Shown here: positions 36,101 to 43,601 of the stretch, one piece after another
How the letters are laid out: every line of letters begins with the position of its first letter
Numbering within the stretch: the first letter of the stretch is position 1
NCBI GenBank assembly: GCA_964599885.1
Contig: CAZRHH010000018.1
Coordinates: forward strand, 1 to 45,576
Reading direction: 5' to 3'
Length of the DNA: 45,576 bases
DNA from: CAZRHH01 sp964599885
GTDB lineage: Bacteria > Chloroflexota > Dehalococcoidia > DSTF01 > JACRBR01
Translations under genes and position numbers: made by a program
The notes under the pieces: model-generated
Told to the model about the DNA's origin: nothing
Seen by the model: only the letters and a program-made list of their open reading frames with translations
Databases searched by the model: none

Positions 36101-37681
36101 CGTCCGCATGCGGTGTCGAGCATCAGCGGGACTCTCGCGCGAACGTTCGCTTACGACGCCAACGGCAACATGATCGCCAGCGCGAGCTCCACCACACAGG
36201 TGGCATACGGGTTCGACGCGGAGAATCGGCTCACGGAGATCGTGAGCGCGCCGCCAGCGGTGCGGCCGGCACCGGGGTTCGATTGCGTTGATCAAAACAA
36301 CTCGGCCAACGGCGCTATCCAAGTCAACGATATCTTCCTCGTCAATAACGCGACGGGCCAGACACCGGGACGCGCCAACTTCGCGCTGCGCGATATCGAC
36401 ACGAGCGGCGTGGTGGACCAACCCGACGTCGACCGCATCGGCGCCAAGTCTGGCCAGAACTGCTCCACATCGGTGTACCGGTACACCTACGACGGCGCAG
36501 GCACCTTGCTCAAGCGGACGCTGCAGCAGAACGGCACGACGACTTCGACGATCTACATCGGCGGCGTCTACGAGAAGACGAACACGGGCGCCATCAAGAA
36601 GTACTACGCCGGATTCGGACGCACGATCGCCGTGCGCGATGTGCCGACGGGCAGCGGCAACGGCACGCTCTCGTACATCCTGCCGGATCACCTCGGCAGC
36701 GCGTCGGTGATCACAAGCGACGCTGGCGCCGTCATCTCCGAGATGGCGTACTGGCCGTACGGCGCGACACGCTCCGGCGGCATCACGCAGACCGACAAGC
36801 GCTACACCGGCCAGCAGGAAGAGCCGGGCGATGCAGCGCTGGGGCTGTACAACTACAAGGCGCGGTTCTATAGCACGACGTTGGGGCGGTTTGTGAGTGC
36901 CGATTCATCCACCACCGACGGGCTCAATCGTTATACGTATGCGGTCAGTAATCCGCTCGCGTTTACTGATCCTTCGGGACACTGCGTACAGAGGCCGAAC
37001 GGAAGGTGGATGGAATGCAGCCGAAAAACGATGATCCGGCACTTCTTCTGTGCCTGGGGTGGCAAATGCAACTCGAGAGGATTCGACGAGGATGCCGTTC
37101 GGGCTTACGCGCGTGCTGTCGTCAACAGCGACGCATTCAAATTCTTCGTGGGGCTAGAATCCACGGCGAGAGGGGACATCACCTTGCACTACACATACCA
37201 AGTCGAGATCCGGACGCTAGTCCGACACGTTGGCGACTCTCCGGCCGGCAGGGCTATTCTGTCTTTCAGTGTGAACGCAACGAAACGTAAGCTAAATTAC
37301 GCGTACGGTGAGTTTCAACCGGGCGAAGGTCTGCCGGGCCTCGACAACCCTCTTTGCAATGGGCTTTTCTGCGTCGGTCCGGATCGACTGGTTACAGGAA
37401 GTGGATGGGAAGCAAGAATCACAACCTTCACCGACGATCATGTCGCCTTCGTTGGGTTGGACGCCGGCCCAGAAGGGAGCCTCGCCGAAAACCCGGTTGG
37501 TGTGGCGCGAGACATTAACGGTGTCGGAGTGGAGATTCGAGCCGTTGCGAGTTTCGAGGCAGATAACCTAGAGATCGACCTGAAGCTCGAAAAGGTCGGT
37601 GGTCATGTCGGTGGGCATGGCATCAAATTTATTGACGTCCTTGACTTCGCGCCTGTGGAAGAATCGTTTTATGGCTATTAG
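33125..37681 (+). CDS. RHS/YD-repeat toxin shell with variable C-terminal tip A
   Basis: A 1,518-residue RHS protein. It begins MTPAYQNPF, 5 bases after the stop of the SpvB-type frame, then shows the usual GYRGFEKVTETDAAGN entry and many YD repeats (for example YQYDGAGHLKTVTDSAGN, YTYDHLNRLTGG). Two insertions break the repeats: a proline-rich hinge and beta-sandwich-like domain (about residues 522-675) and a dockerin-like calcium segment (about 1050-1115). The RHS core (YILPDHLGSASV, GLYNYKARFYSTTLGRF, NPLAFTDPSG) ends at 36979, with the DPSG of the autocleavage site. The last 233 residues are the variable tip A: Cys-rich at first (FFCAWGGKCNSRG), then beta-rich, unrecognised. The stop overlaps lipoprotein A by 11 bases. 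Confidence 0.88.
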   Translation: MTPAYQNPFNAGYRGFEKVTETDAAGNKITHLYHSAVSWDNEVKTGREYETVFKDALGVVWLKEETYWVIREVSNNSAYGVGLKSVNFVYPFNTSTTLRDGSKTSVTNTFDDAANCAVTECFGLLTAATSNVHPDPWSQITSTTTKTAYHKNTAKWLFLPKYVEQIDSANGNALLGCARTYYDGANTTTAAAPAIGIVTATSAAVTGTVAQCELEQPFTSSTNAYMIYETHTNGTKTYGNVAQSSIPTSVNPESHTPPSGTWFGWIPTGQTPPVSASLMLYDPTHHVFPLSVTNVLGHVSNSAYDFRLGKPTVVTEPTGRVTTTVYDTFGRVERVYDSLDLPNIPTVEFTYSIGAVNKVTTKQRTAHHNASAFRMTTSCMDGFGREYDRREQFRGTDVRSTRTDYDARGLTAMTSAPAVVGTAIDCAWYSTIGFDRTAFAYDPLGNVISTMALAPSQSGGPSQQTVHNGLSTITYDEKFNRTEQVQNPLARTTTIKESSAAPSVITLRPNGQGVYAAWNVTPNVAPPPPPTPPPHYQSVDDVTPPDEDATYVDDFRFGARDSHTYPSAELAPGAVISSVRYNVRWRHLIEVGSNPINGIDALFYQASVPIQGPSFAGTFADGWRNDKWELAVNPRTGQPWTVAELNDGLQFGFQTHNGSGPHPAVTQAWIEILVDSGLTNNTTYQYDGAGHLKTVTDSAGNVTSMDYDLLGRKLTMDDPDMGDWSYTYNAAGSLKTQTDARLITTTLNYDAAERLTQKTYSNLAPSVTFAYDAYNTGANAPACAGASTAVGRMTMMTDGSGQQYNCYDTRGRSTLTRRMVDSAPYNMAYAYNALDAVTQITYPDGDAVQYSTTPQGDMIGMSSQPFGQVQQALVTNAVTKPWGALESLSLNNSLVTSYGYDFRKRVTSIQTGSAQNVTLTYDDASNVKSVSDWTGTSETVTYTYDHLNRLTGGTGFAGGATAVYAYNAIGNMTAKQEGAASLTHTYPAAGTARPHAVSSISGTLARTFAYDANGNMIASASSTTQVAYGFDAENRLTEIVSAPPAVRPAPGFDCVDQNNSANGAIQVNDIFLVNNATGQTPGRANFALRDIDTSGVVDQPDVDRIGAKSGQNCSTSVYRYTYDGAGTLLKRTLQQNGTTTSTIYIGGVYEKTNTGAIKKYYAGFGRTIAVRDVPTGSGNGTLSYILPDHLGSASVITSDAGAVISEMAYWPYGATRSGGITQTDKRYTGQQEEPGDAALGLYNYKARFYSTTLGRFVSADSSTTDGLNRYTYAVSNPLAFTDPSGHCVQRPNGRWMECSRKTMIRHFFCAWGGKCNSRGFDEDAVRAYARAVVNSDAFKFFVGLESTARGDITLHYTYQVEIRTLVRHVGDSPAGRAILSFSVNATKRKLNYAYGEFQPGEGLPGLDNPLCNGLFCVGPDRLVTGSGWEARITTFTDDHVAFVGLDAGPEGSLAENPVGVARDINGVGVEIRAVASFEADNLEIDLKLEKVGGHVGGHGIKFIDVLDFAPVEESFYGY
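36545..36904 (+). repeat. RHS core 3' end, copy A (in the main gene)
   Basis: The reference copy of a ~330-360 bp DNA repeat covering the end of the RHS core, from about ATCTACATCGGCGGCGT to GGGGCGGTTTGTGAGTGCCG. Three more copies lie downstream, each before a different tip. Differences between copies are mostly at third codon positions. Confidence 0.88.
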
Positions 37682-38249
37682 GTTGTTCCTACTTCCGTTC
37701 GTGATCGTTGCAACCGGCATTGCATGCACCAGTTACGATCCCTCCGGCTCTGATGCGCGCGCTTCATGCTTCGCCAACGAGACTTCTTTGTTATTGCCGT
37801 CGCGAAATTTGGCGGAGGCCGTTGGCACCGCAGAATCGACGGTCGGCATAACGATTGGGCTGCCGGTGCGACTGCAGACCTTGTTCGGCGCGGCGACGCC
37901 TAGAACAGGTTTGATCCCGGCCGCAGGTCAACCTGACCAGGGCTTCGCGGTTCAATTCGGGACGGTTGATGAAGGAGGAGCTGCCCTACTGGTCTTCTTC
38001 GCGAAACGGCCACGCTGTGATTTGCTCGCGGAAGTCGATTGGACAACGAGGCAGGTCGGCAGCACCGACGTTGCCTTGACTTCGGCCGGCCATTGGGACG
38101 ATACCCTGTTTGAAGGCCAGCGCGGAGCGTTCCAAACCGATGGCGCGTATGTTGAGGCGTCGCTGTTCTGGCGAACCGAACACGCACCGTCCGAAAGGGT
38201 TCAGGTCGAAACGTTGATGGAAGTGGCCACGCTAATCGCGCGATCCTGA
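37671..38249 (+). CDS. lipoprotein A, probable immunity protein for tip A
   Basis: A 192-residue exported protein. The ATG at 37671 overlaps the last codons of the RHS gene by 11 bases; the open frame extends upstream only inside the RHS gene. The signal ends in ATGIAC, a weak lipobox, followed by TSYDPSGSDAR. The globular part (PVRLQTLFGAATPRTGLI, QGFAVQFGTVDEGGAALLVF, TLMEVATLIA) has no recognised family. Coupling to the toxin tip, membrane attachment outside the cell, and a different lipoprotein behind each other tip all point to immunity against tip A. RHS core copy B begins 22 bases after its stop. Confidence 0.7.
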   Translation: MAIRLFLLPFVIVATGIACTSYDPSGSDARASCFANETSLLLPSRNLAEAVGTAESTVGITIGLPVRLQTLFGAATPRTGLIPAAGQPDQGFAVQFGTVDEGGAALLVFFAKRPRCDLLAEVDWTTRQVGSTDVALTSAGHWDDTLFEGQRGAFQTDGAYVEASLFWRTEHAPSERVQVETLMEVATLIARS

Positions 38250-38271
38250 ACTCGGTAAGCGATCGTTCGCA

Positions 38272-38604
38272 GAAAAGACGAACACCGGCGCGATCAAGAA
38301 GTACTATGCCGGCTTCGGACGCACGGTCGCCGTCCGCGATGTGCCGACGGGCAGCGGCAACGGGACGCTCACGTACATCCTGCCGGATCATCTCGGCAGC
38401 GCGTCGGTGATCACGAGCGATGCTGGCGCCGTCATCTCGGAGATGGCGTACTGGCCGTACGGCGCGACGCGTTCGGGCGGCATCACGCAGACCGACAAGC
38501 GGTATACCGGCCAGCAAGAAGAGCCGGGCGATGCGGCGCTGGGGTTGTACAACTACAAGGCACGGTTCTACAGCACCACGCTGGGGCGGTTTGTCAGTGC
38601 CGAC
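38272..38604 (+). repeat. RHS core 3' end, copy B
   Basis: About 330 bp nearly identical to 36573-36904, starting abruptly after lipoprotein A (GAAAAGACGAACACCGGCG) and ending before TGCCGACC. Recombination between copies A and B would remove tip A with its lipoprotein and put tip B in frame. Confidence 0.88.
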
Positions 38605-39414
38605 CCAGTCCAAGGATCTAGCGCGGGCGGGATGAACCGCTTCTCCTACGCCTTGAACAATCCTCTTGTGTATCGAGATCCCACTGGAATGAAGCCTTGC
38701 AAAGGATGCGCGAACTTTGAGAAGAAGTTGAGTGCGCGTGGTTCTCGGTGCCTCATATCTGGTCTTTGCTTTCCCACGAGGAAGCACTCCAATCCCGCGG
38801 CAGAGTATTCTGACGACGCCGTCTGGTGGGGGACGGCGTACGGTATAGAACCTAGCGTTATCCTCGCCACTCTCATCTGGGAGTGGGATCAAGGTGCCGC
38901 AAAGGACCTTGTAGAGATGACCCTCGAAGTCTGGGGGAACCTGAGTCTAGGGGTGGATGCCCTCTTGGGCGAGGCACTAAGCATCAATTGGGGCCGCGGG
39001 AACATCAGCGTGAAAACTGTTCGCGACGTGTTGGCTTGGGAGGCCATCCATGGGGGTCACCTTCCACAATACGCCAAGAGTCTCGCAGGCGACGTCGCCA
39101 TCATTAACGACCTCTTGAATACAGAAACGGCGGTAATGTATATGGCGGCGATCTTTGCTTACCATGATGCTGCCGATCTTGCGCCCCGCGGCCATTCAGG
39201 AAACATCATGCATCAAGCAGCGATATACAACCTTGGCTCGGAAAACTACGCGGACTCATTCATCAGAGGGACGAATACCTTTTTCGTGGAGGAGTGGAAC
39301 AGCTCCCAGATCAAGAATGTCATGCCGCTGATCCAGCCGGCGCGCGACCTCATCGCGTTCTGCCAAGGCGTGGGGGCAGCTTGTGAACGACCCTGGGCAC
39401 CGACTGATGACTAA
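38272..39414 (+). CDS. orphan RHS cassette B, tip resembling a lysozyme-like domain
   Basis: An RHS core fragment plus a new tip in one frame. The first usable start is a GTG at 38341; there is no ribosome binding site or promoter, so it is probably silent. The core ends in YRDPTG (38677-38688). The 241-residue tip has VILATLIWEWDQGA, NWGRGNISVKTVRDVL, LLNTETAVMYMAAIFAYHDA and AAIYNLGS. That order (a helix with Glu, a G-x-GN-like motif, a helix with N/T-E-T, then YN-x-G) resembles the lysozyme/transglycosylase superfamily; this is inference. Its stop overlaps lipoprotein B by 8 bases. If it is peptidoglycan-active, an outside lipoprotein is the logical immunity protein. Confidence 0.72.
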   Translation, partial: EKTNTGAIKKYYAGFGRTVAVRDVPTGSGNGTLTYILPDHLGSASVITSDAGAVISEMAYWPYGATRSGGITQTDKRYTGQQEEPGDAALGLYNYKARFYSTTLGRFVSADPVQGSSAGGMNRFSYALNNPLVYRDPTGMKPCKGCANFEKKLSARGSRCLISGLCFPTRKHSNPAAEYSDDAVWWGTAYGIEPSVILATLIWEWDQGAAKDLVEMTLEVWGNLSLGVDALLGEALSINWGRGNISVKTVRDVLAWEAIHGGHLPQYAKSLAGDVAIINDLLNTETAVMYMAAIFAYHDAADLAPRGHSGNIMHQAAIYNLGSENYADSFIRGTNTFFVEEWNSSQIKNVMPLIQPARDLIAFCQGVGAACERPWAPTDD

Positions 39415-39838
39415 CATCCGATGGCTCGCAGGGGTGCTCAGTTTCCTTGTGCTTTGTTTCGCGACCCTCGGGTGCGACGAGAAAGCCGAACTCGTCGATG
39501 TGGCTCCGCCCGGCTCGACTCGAATCGCCAGTTCTAGATTGGCCGTCGGCAGCAGCGACCTTCCTCGTCCGCACGCTGTTCTGTACGGCTCGAATCTTCC
39601 GTTCTCTGAGGTTCGCGGCTGGTACGATCAGGAGTTTTCAAAGCGCGGGTTGAATGATGCATCGGGTGGTCAGGCTCGATTCGAGGATGGTCCGCCGAGG
39701 ACGGTGTGCGTCTCAATCACCGATGCTGCATTGACGGACTCCGCCTTCCTTCGCTCCTTGTCCACAGAGGAGCGGGAGCTCGCGTATAGCTTCGAGACGG
39801 TCTATTCGTTGGTTGAGAACCGGGGTTGTGCGCGGTAG
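39407..39838 (+). CDS. lipoprotein B, probable immunity protein for tip B
   Basis: A 143-residue protein with a lipoprotein signal (SFLVLCFATLGC, then DEKAELVD). The ATG at 39407 overlaps the tip B stop by 8 bases. The body is mixed alpha/beta (HAVLYGSNLPFSEVRGWYDQ, FSKRGLNDASGGQARFEDG), with a Cys near the end (NRGCAR). It is unlike lipoproteins A, C and D in sequence. RHS core copy C follows its TAG after 3 bases; that TAG lies in the reading frame of the next RHS cassette, which therefore cannot be translated by read-through. Confidence 0.7.
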   Translation: MTNIRWLAGVLSFLVLCFATLGCDEKAELVDVAPPGSTRIASSRLAVGSSDLPRPHAVLYGSNLPFSEVRGWYDQEFSKRGLNDASGGQARFEDGPPRTVCVSITDAALTDSAFLRSLSTEERELAYSFETVYSLVENRGCAR

Positions 39839-39841
39839 TGG

Positions 39842-40196
39842 TTCTACATCGGCGGCGTGTACGAGAAGACGAACACCGGCGCGATCAAGAAGTACTATGC
39901 TGGCTTCGGACGCACGGTCGCCGTGCGCGACGTGCCGACGGGCACCGGCACCGGCACGCTCTCGTACATCCTGCCGGACCACCTCGGCAGCGCATCGGTG
40001 GTCACAAGCGACGCCGGTGCCGTCATCTCCGAGATGACGTACTGGCCATACGGTGCCACACGCTCCGGCGGCATCACGCAGACGGACAAGCGCTACACCG
40101 GCCAGCAAGAGGAGCCGGGCGACGCGGCGCTCGGCCTGTACAACTACAAAGCGCGATTCTACAGCACGACGCTCGGGCGTTTCCTTAGTAGTGATC
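39842..40196 (+). repeat. RHS core 3' end, copy C
   Basis: About 355 bp matching copy A from TTCTACATCGGCGGCGT on, beginning 3 bases after the stop of lipoprotein B. Confidence 0.88.
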
Positions 40197-41008
40197 CGAC
40201 CAATGACGGTCTCAATCGATACAGCTATGCGGCGAACAATCCGCTGCGGTATGTTGATCCCTCTGGCCTTACGGCTGTCGTTGGATGCGGCACAGGTCAT
40301 CAGTGTGAAACCGGGAATCCGGAGCACTTGAATCGGTACCGGAACGCTATCCAGCAAGAATGGCGGGAAGAAGGCCGTTACCCTGGATCGGATCAGGCAT
40401 TTCTTGATTGGATATTCGACCGCTGGTTCCTTCCTGCGATGGCCGAGAGGGGATACAATGGGCAGCAAAGCGCTGACGTATTCGGACTGGTTTTCGTCGA
40501 CACGGGCGGGTTGTGGCAAAACGGTGTCGACATCATTCGTGACCGCAACAATCTGCCCGAGATCGACGAGTTTCTAGAGGCGCATCGGCGCTTCGGCTTT
40601 CGCGGCGCGGACACATGGATCGGATACAGCCAAGGCGCAGCGGTCGCGTGGGGAGCAGTCCTCCGTATGTGGAACGACTTCGGTCCGCTCACAACGCCGC
40701 TCCCTAGAGGGATAGTCTTGATCCAGCCACCGATAGGTCGCACTCATGGTCCGGACGGGCTTGTTAATCTCATATCCGTCGTAGTCGTGAACGGACCGAA
40801 TGCCGGGCAAAGGCGCGGGCCCGATATTCCCTATCTCAAGGATGCGTACATCGACGGGGCGACGCTCTTGGTCACGAGAGAGTGCATGGGCGCAAACTCC
40901 AACCACTGTGCGCACCCCTCGGTGCAGGCGTTAGCTGTCCACATAGCGCACATTCCACCGCCGTATCCAATCTCGGTGCCCCCGGGCGTCGAGACCGAGT
41001 ATCCATGA
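39842..41008 (+). CDS. orphan RHS cassette C, tip with alpha/beta-hydrolase motif
   Basis: An RHS core fragment followed, after YVDPSG (40256-40267), by a 246-residue tip. The tip has FGLVFVDTGGLWQNGVDIIR, a nucleophile elbow in WIGYSQGAAVAW, then GIVLIQPPIGR and a candidate late histidine in HCAHPSVQALAVHIAHI. This fits a lipase/esterase-like alpha/beta hydrolase, possibly acting on membrane lipids. The earliest start is a GTG at 39857, without a ribosome binding site; the TAG at 39836 closes the frame upstream. The stop overlaps lipoprotein C as ATGA. The nucleophile motif recalls the orphan tip at 27448 (GYSLGAG), but the surrounding sequence differs. Confidence 0.75.
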   Translation, partial: FYIGGVYEKTNTGAIKKYYAGFGRTVAVRDVPTGTGTGTLSYILPDHLGSASVVTSDAGAVISEMTYWPYGATRSGGITQTDKRYTGQQEEPGDAALGLYNYKARFYSTTLGRFLSSDPTNDGLNRYSYAANNPLRYVDPSGLTAVVGCGTGHQCETGNPEHLNRYRNAIQQEWREEGRYPGSDQAFLDWIFDRWFLPAMAERGYNGQQSADVFGLVFVDTGGLWQNGVDIIRDRNNLPEIDEFLEAHRRFGFRGADTWIGYSQGAAVAWGAVLRMWNDFGPLTTPLPRGIVLIQPPIGRTHGPDGLVNLISVVVVNGPNAGQRRGPDIPYLKDAYIDGATLLVTRECMGANSNHCAHPSVQALAVHIAHIPPPYPISVPPGVETEYP

Positions 41009-41529
41009 GCCTGCGCCACGTCCTCCCCTGCGTGCCCTTCGTCATGCTGCTGGCGGCTGCCTCGTGCACGCCGGCTCGTACCCAACCGACGCTCAAGGGT
41101 TACCTAACGAGTTTCTCGGCTGTCGCCGAGGAGGCGCAACGGCGTGAGGACGAGGTCGATTTCCCGTTCGACTCCCCGTTCGACGTGGATGAGTCTCGTT
41201 TGGACGAGGCTCACGATTACGTGAGGGCGATGTCGGAGAATCTAGAGAAAGAGCATGCGGATCTCTTACGCCTCTCCCCTCCTGCATCCGTGCGCGCCGC
41301 ACACGATAATTTCATTGCTGCGCACCAAAGCGTCGTGGATCGGTGGGTCATTTTGGAGGAATCGACCACGGATTTGCAATCCGCATCTCAATTTAACACC
41401 ATCCTCGTCCGCTACTTCGAGGCGGAACTTGTTATTGACGACGTAGGCAACGCGTGTCGTGAACTTCAGAACATAGGGAACGAACAAGGATTGTCTATTG
41501 ATCTAGGTTGTGGTTCCGCGGAATCGTGA
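41005..41529 (+). CDS. lipoprotein C, probable immunity protein for tip C
   Basis: A 174-residue protein with a lipoprotein signal (PFVMLLAAASC, then TPARTQPTLK). The rest is mainly helical and acidic (AEEAQRREDEVDFPFDSPFD, DYVRAMSENLEKEHADLLRL, IAAHQSVVDRWVILEES), suggesting a helical bundle. The start is fixed by the ATGA overlap with the tip C stop. There is no similarity I can see to lipoproteins A, B, D or E apart from the signal. About 180 bp of sequence without a gene separates it from RHS core copy D. Confidence 0.7.
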   Translation: MSLRHVLPCVPFVMLLAAASCTPARTQPTLKGYLTSFSAVAEEAQRREDEVDFPFDSPFDVDESRLDEAHDYVRAMSENLEKEHADLLRLSPPASVRAAHDNFIAAHQSVVDRWVILEESTTDLQSASQFNTILVRYFEAELVIDDVGNACRELQNIGNEQGLSIDLGCGSAES

Positions 41530-41710
41530 CGATCTCTCTCTGTTCTGCACTCCATGCAAGCGCACCGAGGGGCAGCTGTCAACGCTTAGGAGCCAAGCGC
41601 AGACGGTACTGTCGCCGATACTGCTGCGCGGGCTGTCATGGCAAGGTAGGGCAGCTGTTGGCGGAGTGTTCGTGGTCGATCTCCTGGCGTCTTTGACGGC
41701 CTTCGGACGG

Positions 41711-42078
41711 CGACCAGCTCCACCGTCTACGTCGGCGGCGTCTTCGAGCAGACGAACACCGGCGCCATCAAGAAGTACTATGCCGGCTTCGGACGCACGG
41801 TCGCCGTCCGCAACGTGCCGACGGGCACGGGCAACGGCACGCTCTCGTACATCCTGCCGGACCATCTCGGCAGCGCGTCGGTGATCACGAACGACGTTGG
41901 CGCCGTGGTCTCCAAGATGGCGTACTGGCCGTACGGCGCGACTCGCTCCGGCGGCATCACGCAGACCGACAAGCGTTACACCGGCCAGCAAGAAGAGCCG
42001 GGCGATGCGGCGCTCGGGCTCTACAATTACAAGGCGCGGTTCTACAGCACGACGCTCGGGCGGTTTATGAGTGCTGAT
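41711..42078 (+). repeat. RHS core 3' end, copy D (most diverged)
   Basis: About 365 bp of the same repeat, starting near CCACCGTCTACGTCGGCGGC. It carries amino-acid changes absent from the other copies: QT for KT, RN for RD, SND for TSD-type positions and SKM for SEM, as expected of a non-expressed copy under relaxed selection. Confidence 0.85.
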
Positions 42079-42870
42079 CCGACCACCACGGACGGATTGA
42101 ACCGGTACACGTACGTGCGAAATTCGCCAGCGACATTTAGCGATCCGAGCGGTTTCTGCATCCTGCTGCCAGGCAAGAGCAAGGCGGAGAGGTGTTCAGC
42201 AAAGCTCTGGAAGCAGGTGCTGCGATGTGGTACCGGACGAGGATGTCAAAATGAAGTATTTAGCCTATTCCGCGCAGGAATCGAGCAAGAGGGTTTCTGG
42301 AAGCTCGGAGCAAAATACCACCGTGAATCCTTGTTGAGGTTTAGACTGGAAGTCTTGGACATTACTCTAGATGTAGCCGCGGTGTGGGGCGAGCGTGGAC
42401 TCAACCGGATCTCGGCACTCGGCTGGGAAACGATTGGGGGCATGTGGGATCAACCGGGCAGATGGTTCAAGGCAACATTCGCCGACATACTGTTCTCGAC
42501 TGATCGGACTCGTTATCTCGGCTATCGAGAGATCGTTGGTGCGTCCGATTGGTGGGGCCACAACGACATCCTGCCGTGGCTTGGTCATTGGGATAGAGAG
42601 TACGGGTTCAACATCCGCGGAAACAGGATGATAGGCGCGGCCTGGTGGAGGAAGACAGTTCTCGCCGGCGAGAACCTGTCGAGCATCAACGACCGACCCT
42701 GGAGCGAAGCGCAACTCGATTTGTTGGACGGCTACGGGCTAAACGTGGACAAAGCGAGGGCTCGCAACGCGAAAAATCTAGCAGGCACTGAAGCAGTGCA
42801 ATGCTTGGACTCCCTTGGCGGGGGATGTTCCTGGAACCTGGATTGGAAGAAGGCTTTCGACAACCCATGA
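41711..42870 (+). CDS. orphan RHS cassette D, tip of unknown function
   Basis: An RHS core fragment with FSDPSG at its end (42142-42153) and a 238-residue tip. The tip begins with a Cys-rich stretch (CILLPGKSKAERCSAKLWKQ, RCGTGRGC), continues helical (EVFSLFRAGIEQEGFWKLGA), and has a Trp/His-rich middle (GASDWWGHNDILPWLGHWDR) that could hold an active site. I recognise no family. A TAG near 41646 closes the frame upstream and the first start is a GTG at 41815 without a ribosome binding site. The stop overlaps lipoprotein D as ATGA. The N-terminal Cys clusters recall the start of tips A and B (FFCAWGGKC, CKGC). Confidence 0.7.
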
Positions 42871-43601
42871 AAGCAGCTGCGACGTTGATTGGCTTGCTCT
42901 TTCTCGCTGCAGCGTGTGGTCCGTATTCAGGTTCGTCGAAGGCGGGGCCGTCACCCCGGCTGCAGACAGCGACCGCGGTGCCGTTTGACGGTCCCCTAGT
43001 CGCAGATCTACTCAAGTTGAACGAGTTCACTCCTGCCACGATCGTGTTCGATTGGCTGGAAGGTGATGAACGTTACAGACTAGGTCCCGGGTTGTTCGTC
43101 TGGCGAGAGACAGAGTCCGTTCGCAGGTGGGATGAAGAACATACGGGCAAAGTTGACCCGGGTGTCGGACACATTCTGCTGTCGACCCGGGCGTCGGAGG
43201 TGTATTGCGTATGGGTTCTTGCGCCGGACTTATCGGACATATCGTTCGGTTGCGAACGCGAACTTGGCGCGCCGACTGGCGCCATCCCGGGGATGAAAGC
43301 GGCGATGCAGGCCCGCATTGTCGGACGACTGCCAAATCAAAACATCGCCGGCAGAAACGCCACGTGTTTCCACGTCGAGGCTACGAACGCGGAAACGGGA
43401 GCCATCTGTGTCGACGAGGATCTCAACAAGCCACTGCTCGTTTCCATGCCTAATCCACACACCGGAGTGACGCAACGGCTAGTCGCAAAGTCCGTGGACG
43501 TTTCGAATGAACAGCTCCTAGACGTGCCACATACCGTTCCCGCAGATATCGTGTCGCTCGAGTCACTTCGCCTTCCGGGTGTATATGAGTTTTCGCGATG
43601 A
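42867..43601 (+). CDS. lipoprotein D, probable immunity protein for tip D
   Basis: A 244-residue protein, the longest of the lipoproteins. The signal ends in LLFLAAAC, then GPYSGSSKAGPSPR. The body is beta-rich (PATIVFDWLEGDERYRLGPG, EVYCVWVLAPDLSDISFGC, NATCFHVEATNAETGAICVD) with four cysteines that could form two disulfides outside the cell. The ATG at 42867 is set by the ATGA overlap with the tip D stop. No further RHS core copy follows, so this ends the cassette array. Confidence 0.7.
   Translation: MKAAATLIGLLFLAAACGPYSGSSKAGPSPRLQTATAVPFDGPLVADLLKLNEFTPATIVFDWLEGDERYRLGPGLFVWRETESVRRWDEEHTGKVDPGVGHILLSTRASEVYCVWVLAPDLSDISFGCERELGAPTGAIPGMKAAMQARIVGRLPNQNIAGRNATCFHVEATNAETGAICVDEDLNKPLLVSMPNPHTGVTQRLVAKSVDVSNEQLLDVPHTVPADIVSLESLRLPGVYEFSR

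Noticed and set aside
36545..42078. RHS core repeats as insertion sequences or a CRISPR-like array
   Set aside because: The repeats are coding RHS core, have no terminal inverted repeats or transposase, and are far too long and few for CRISPR.
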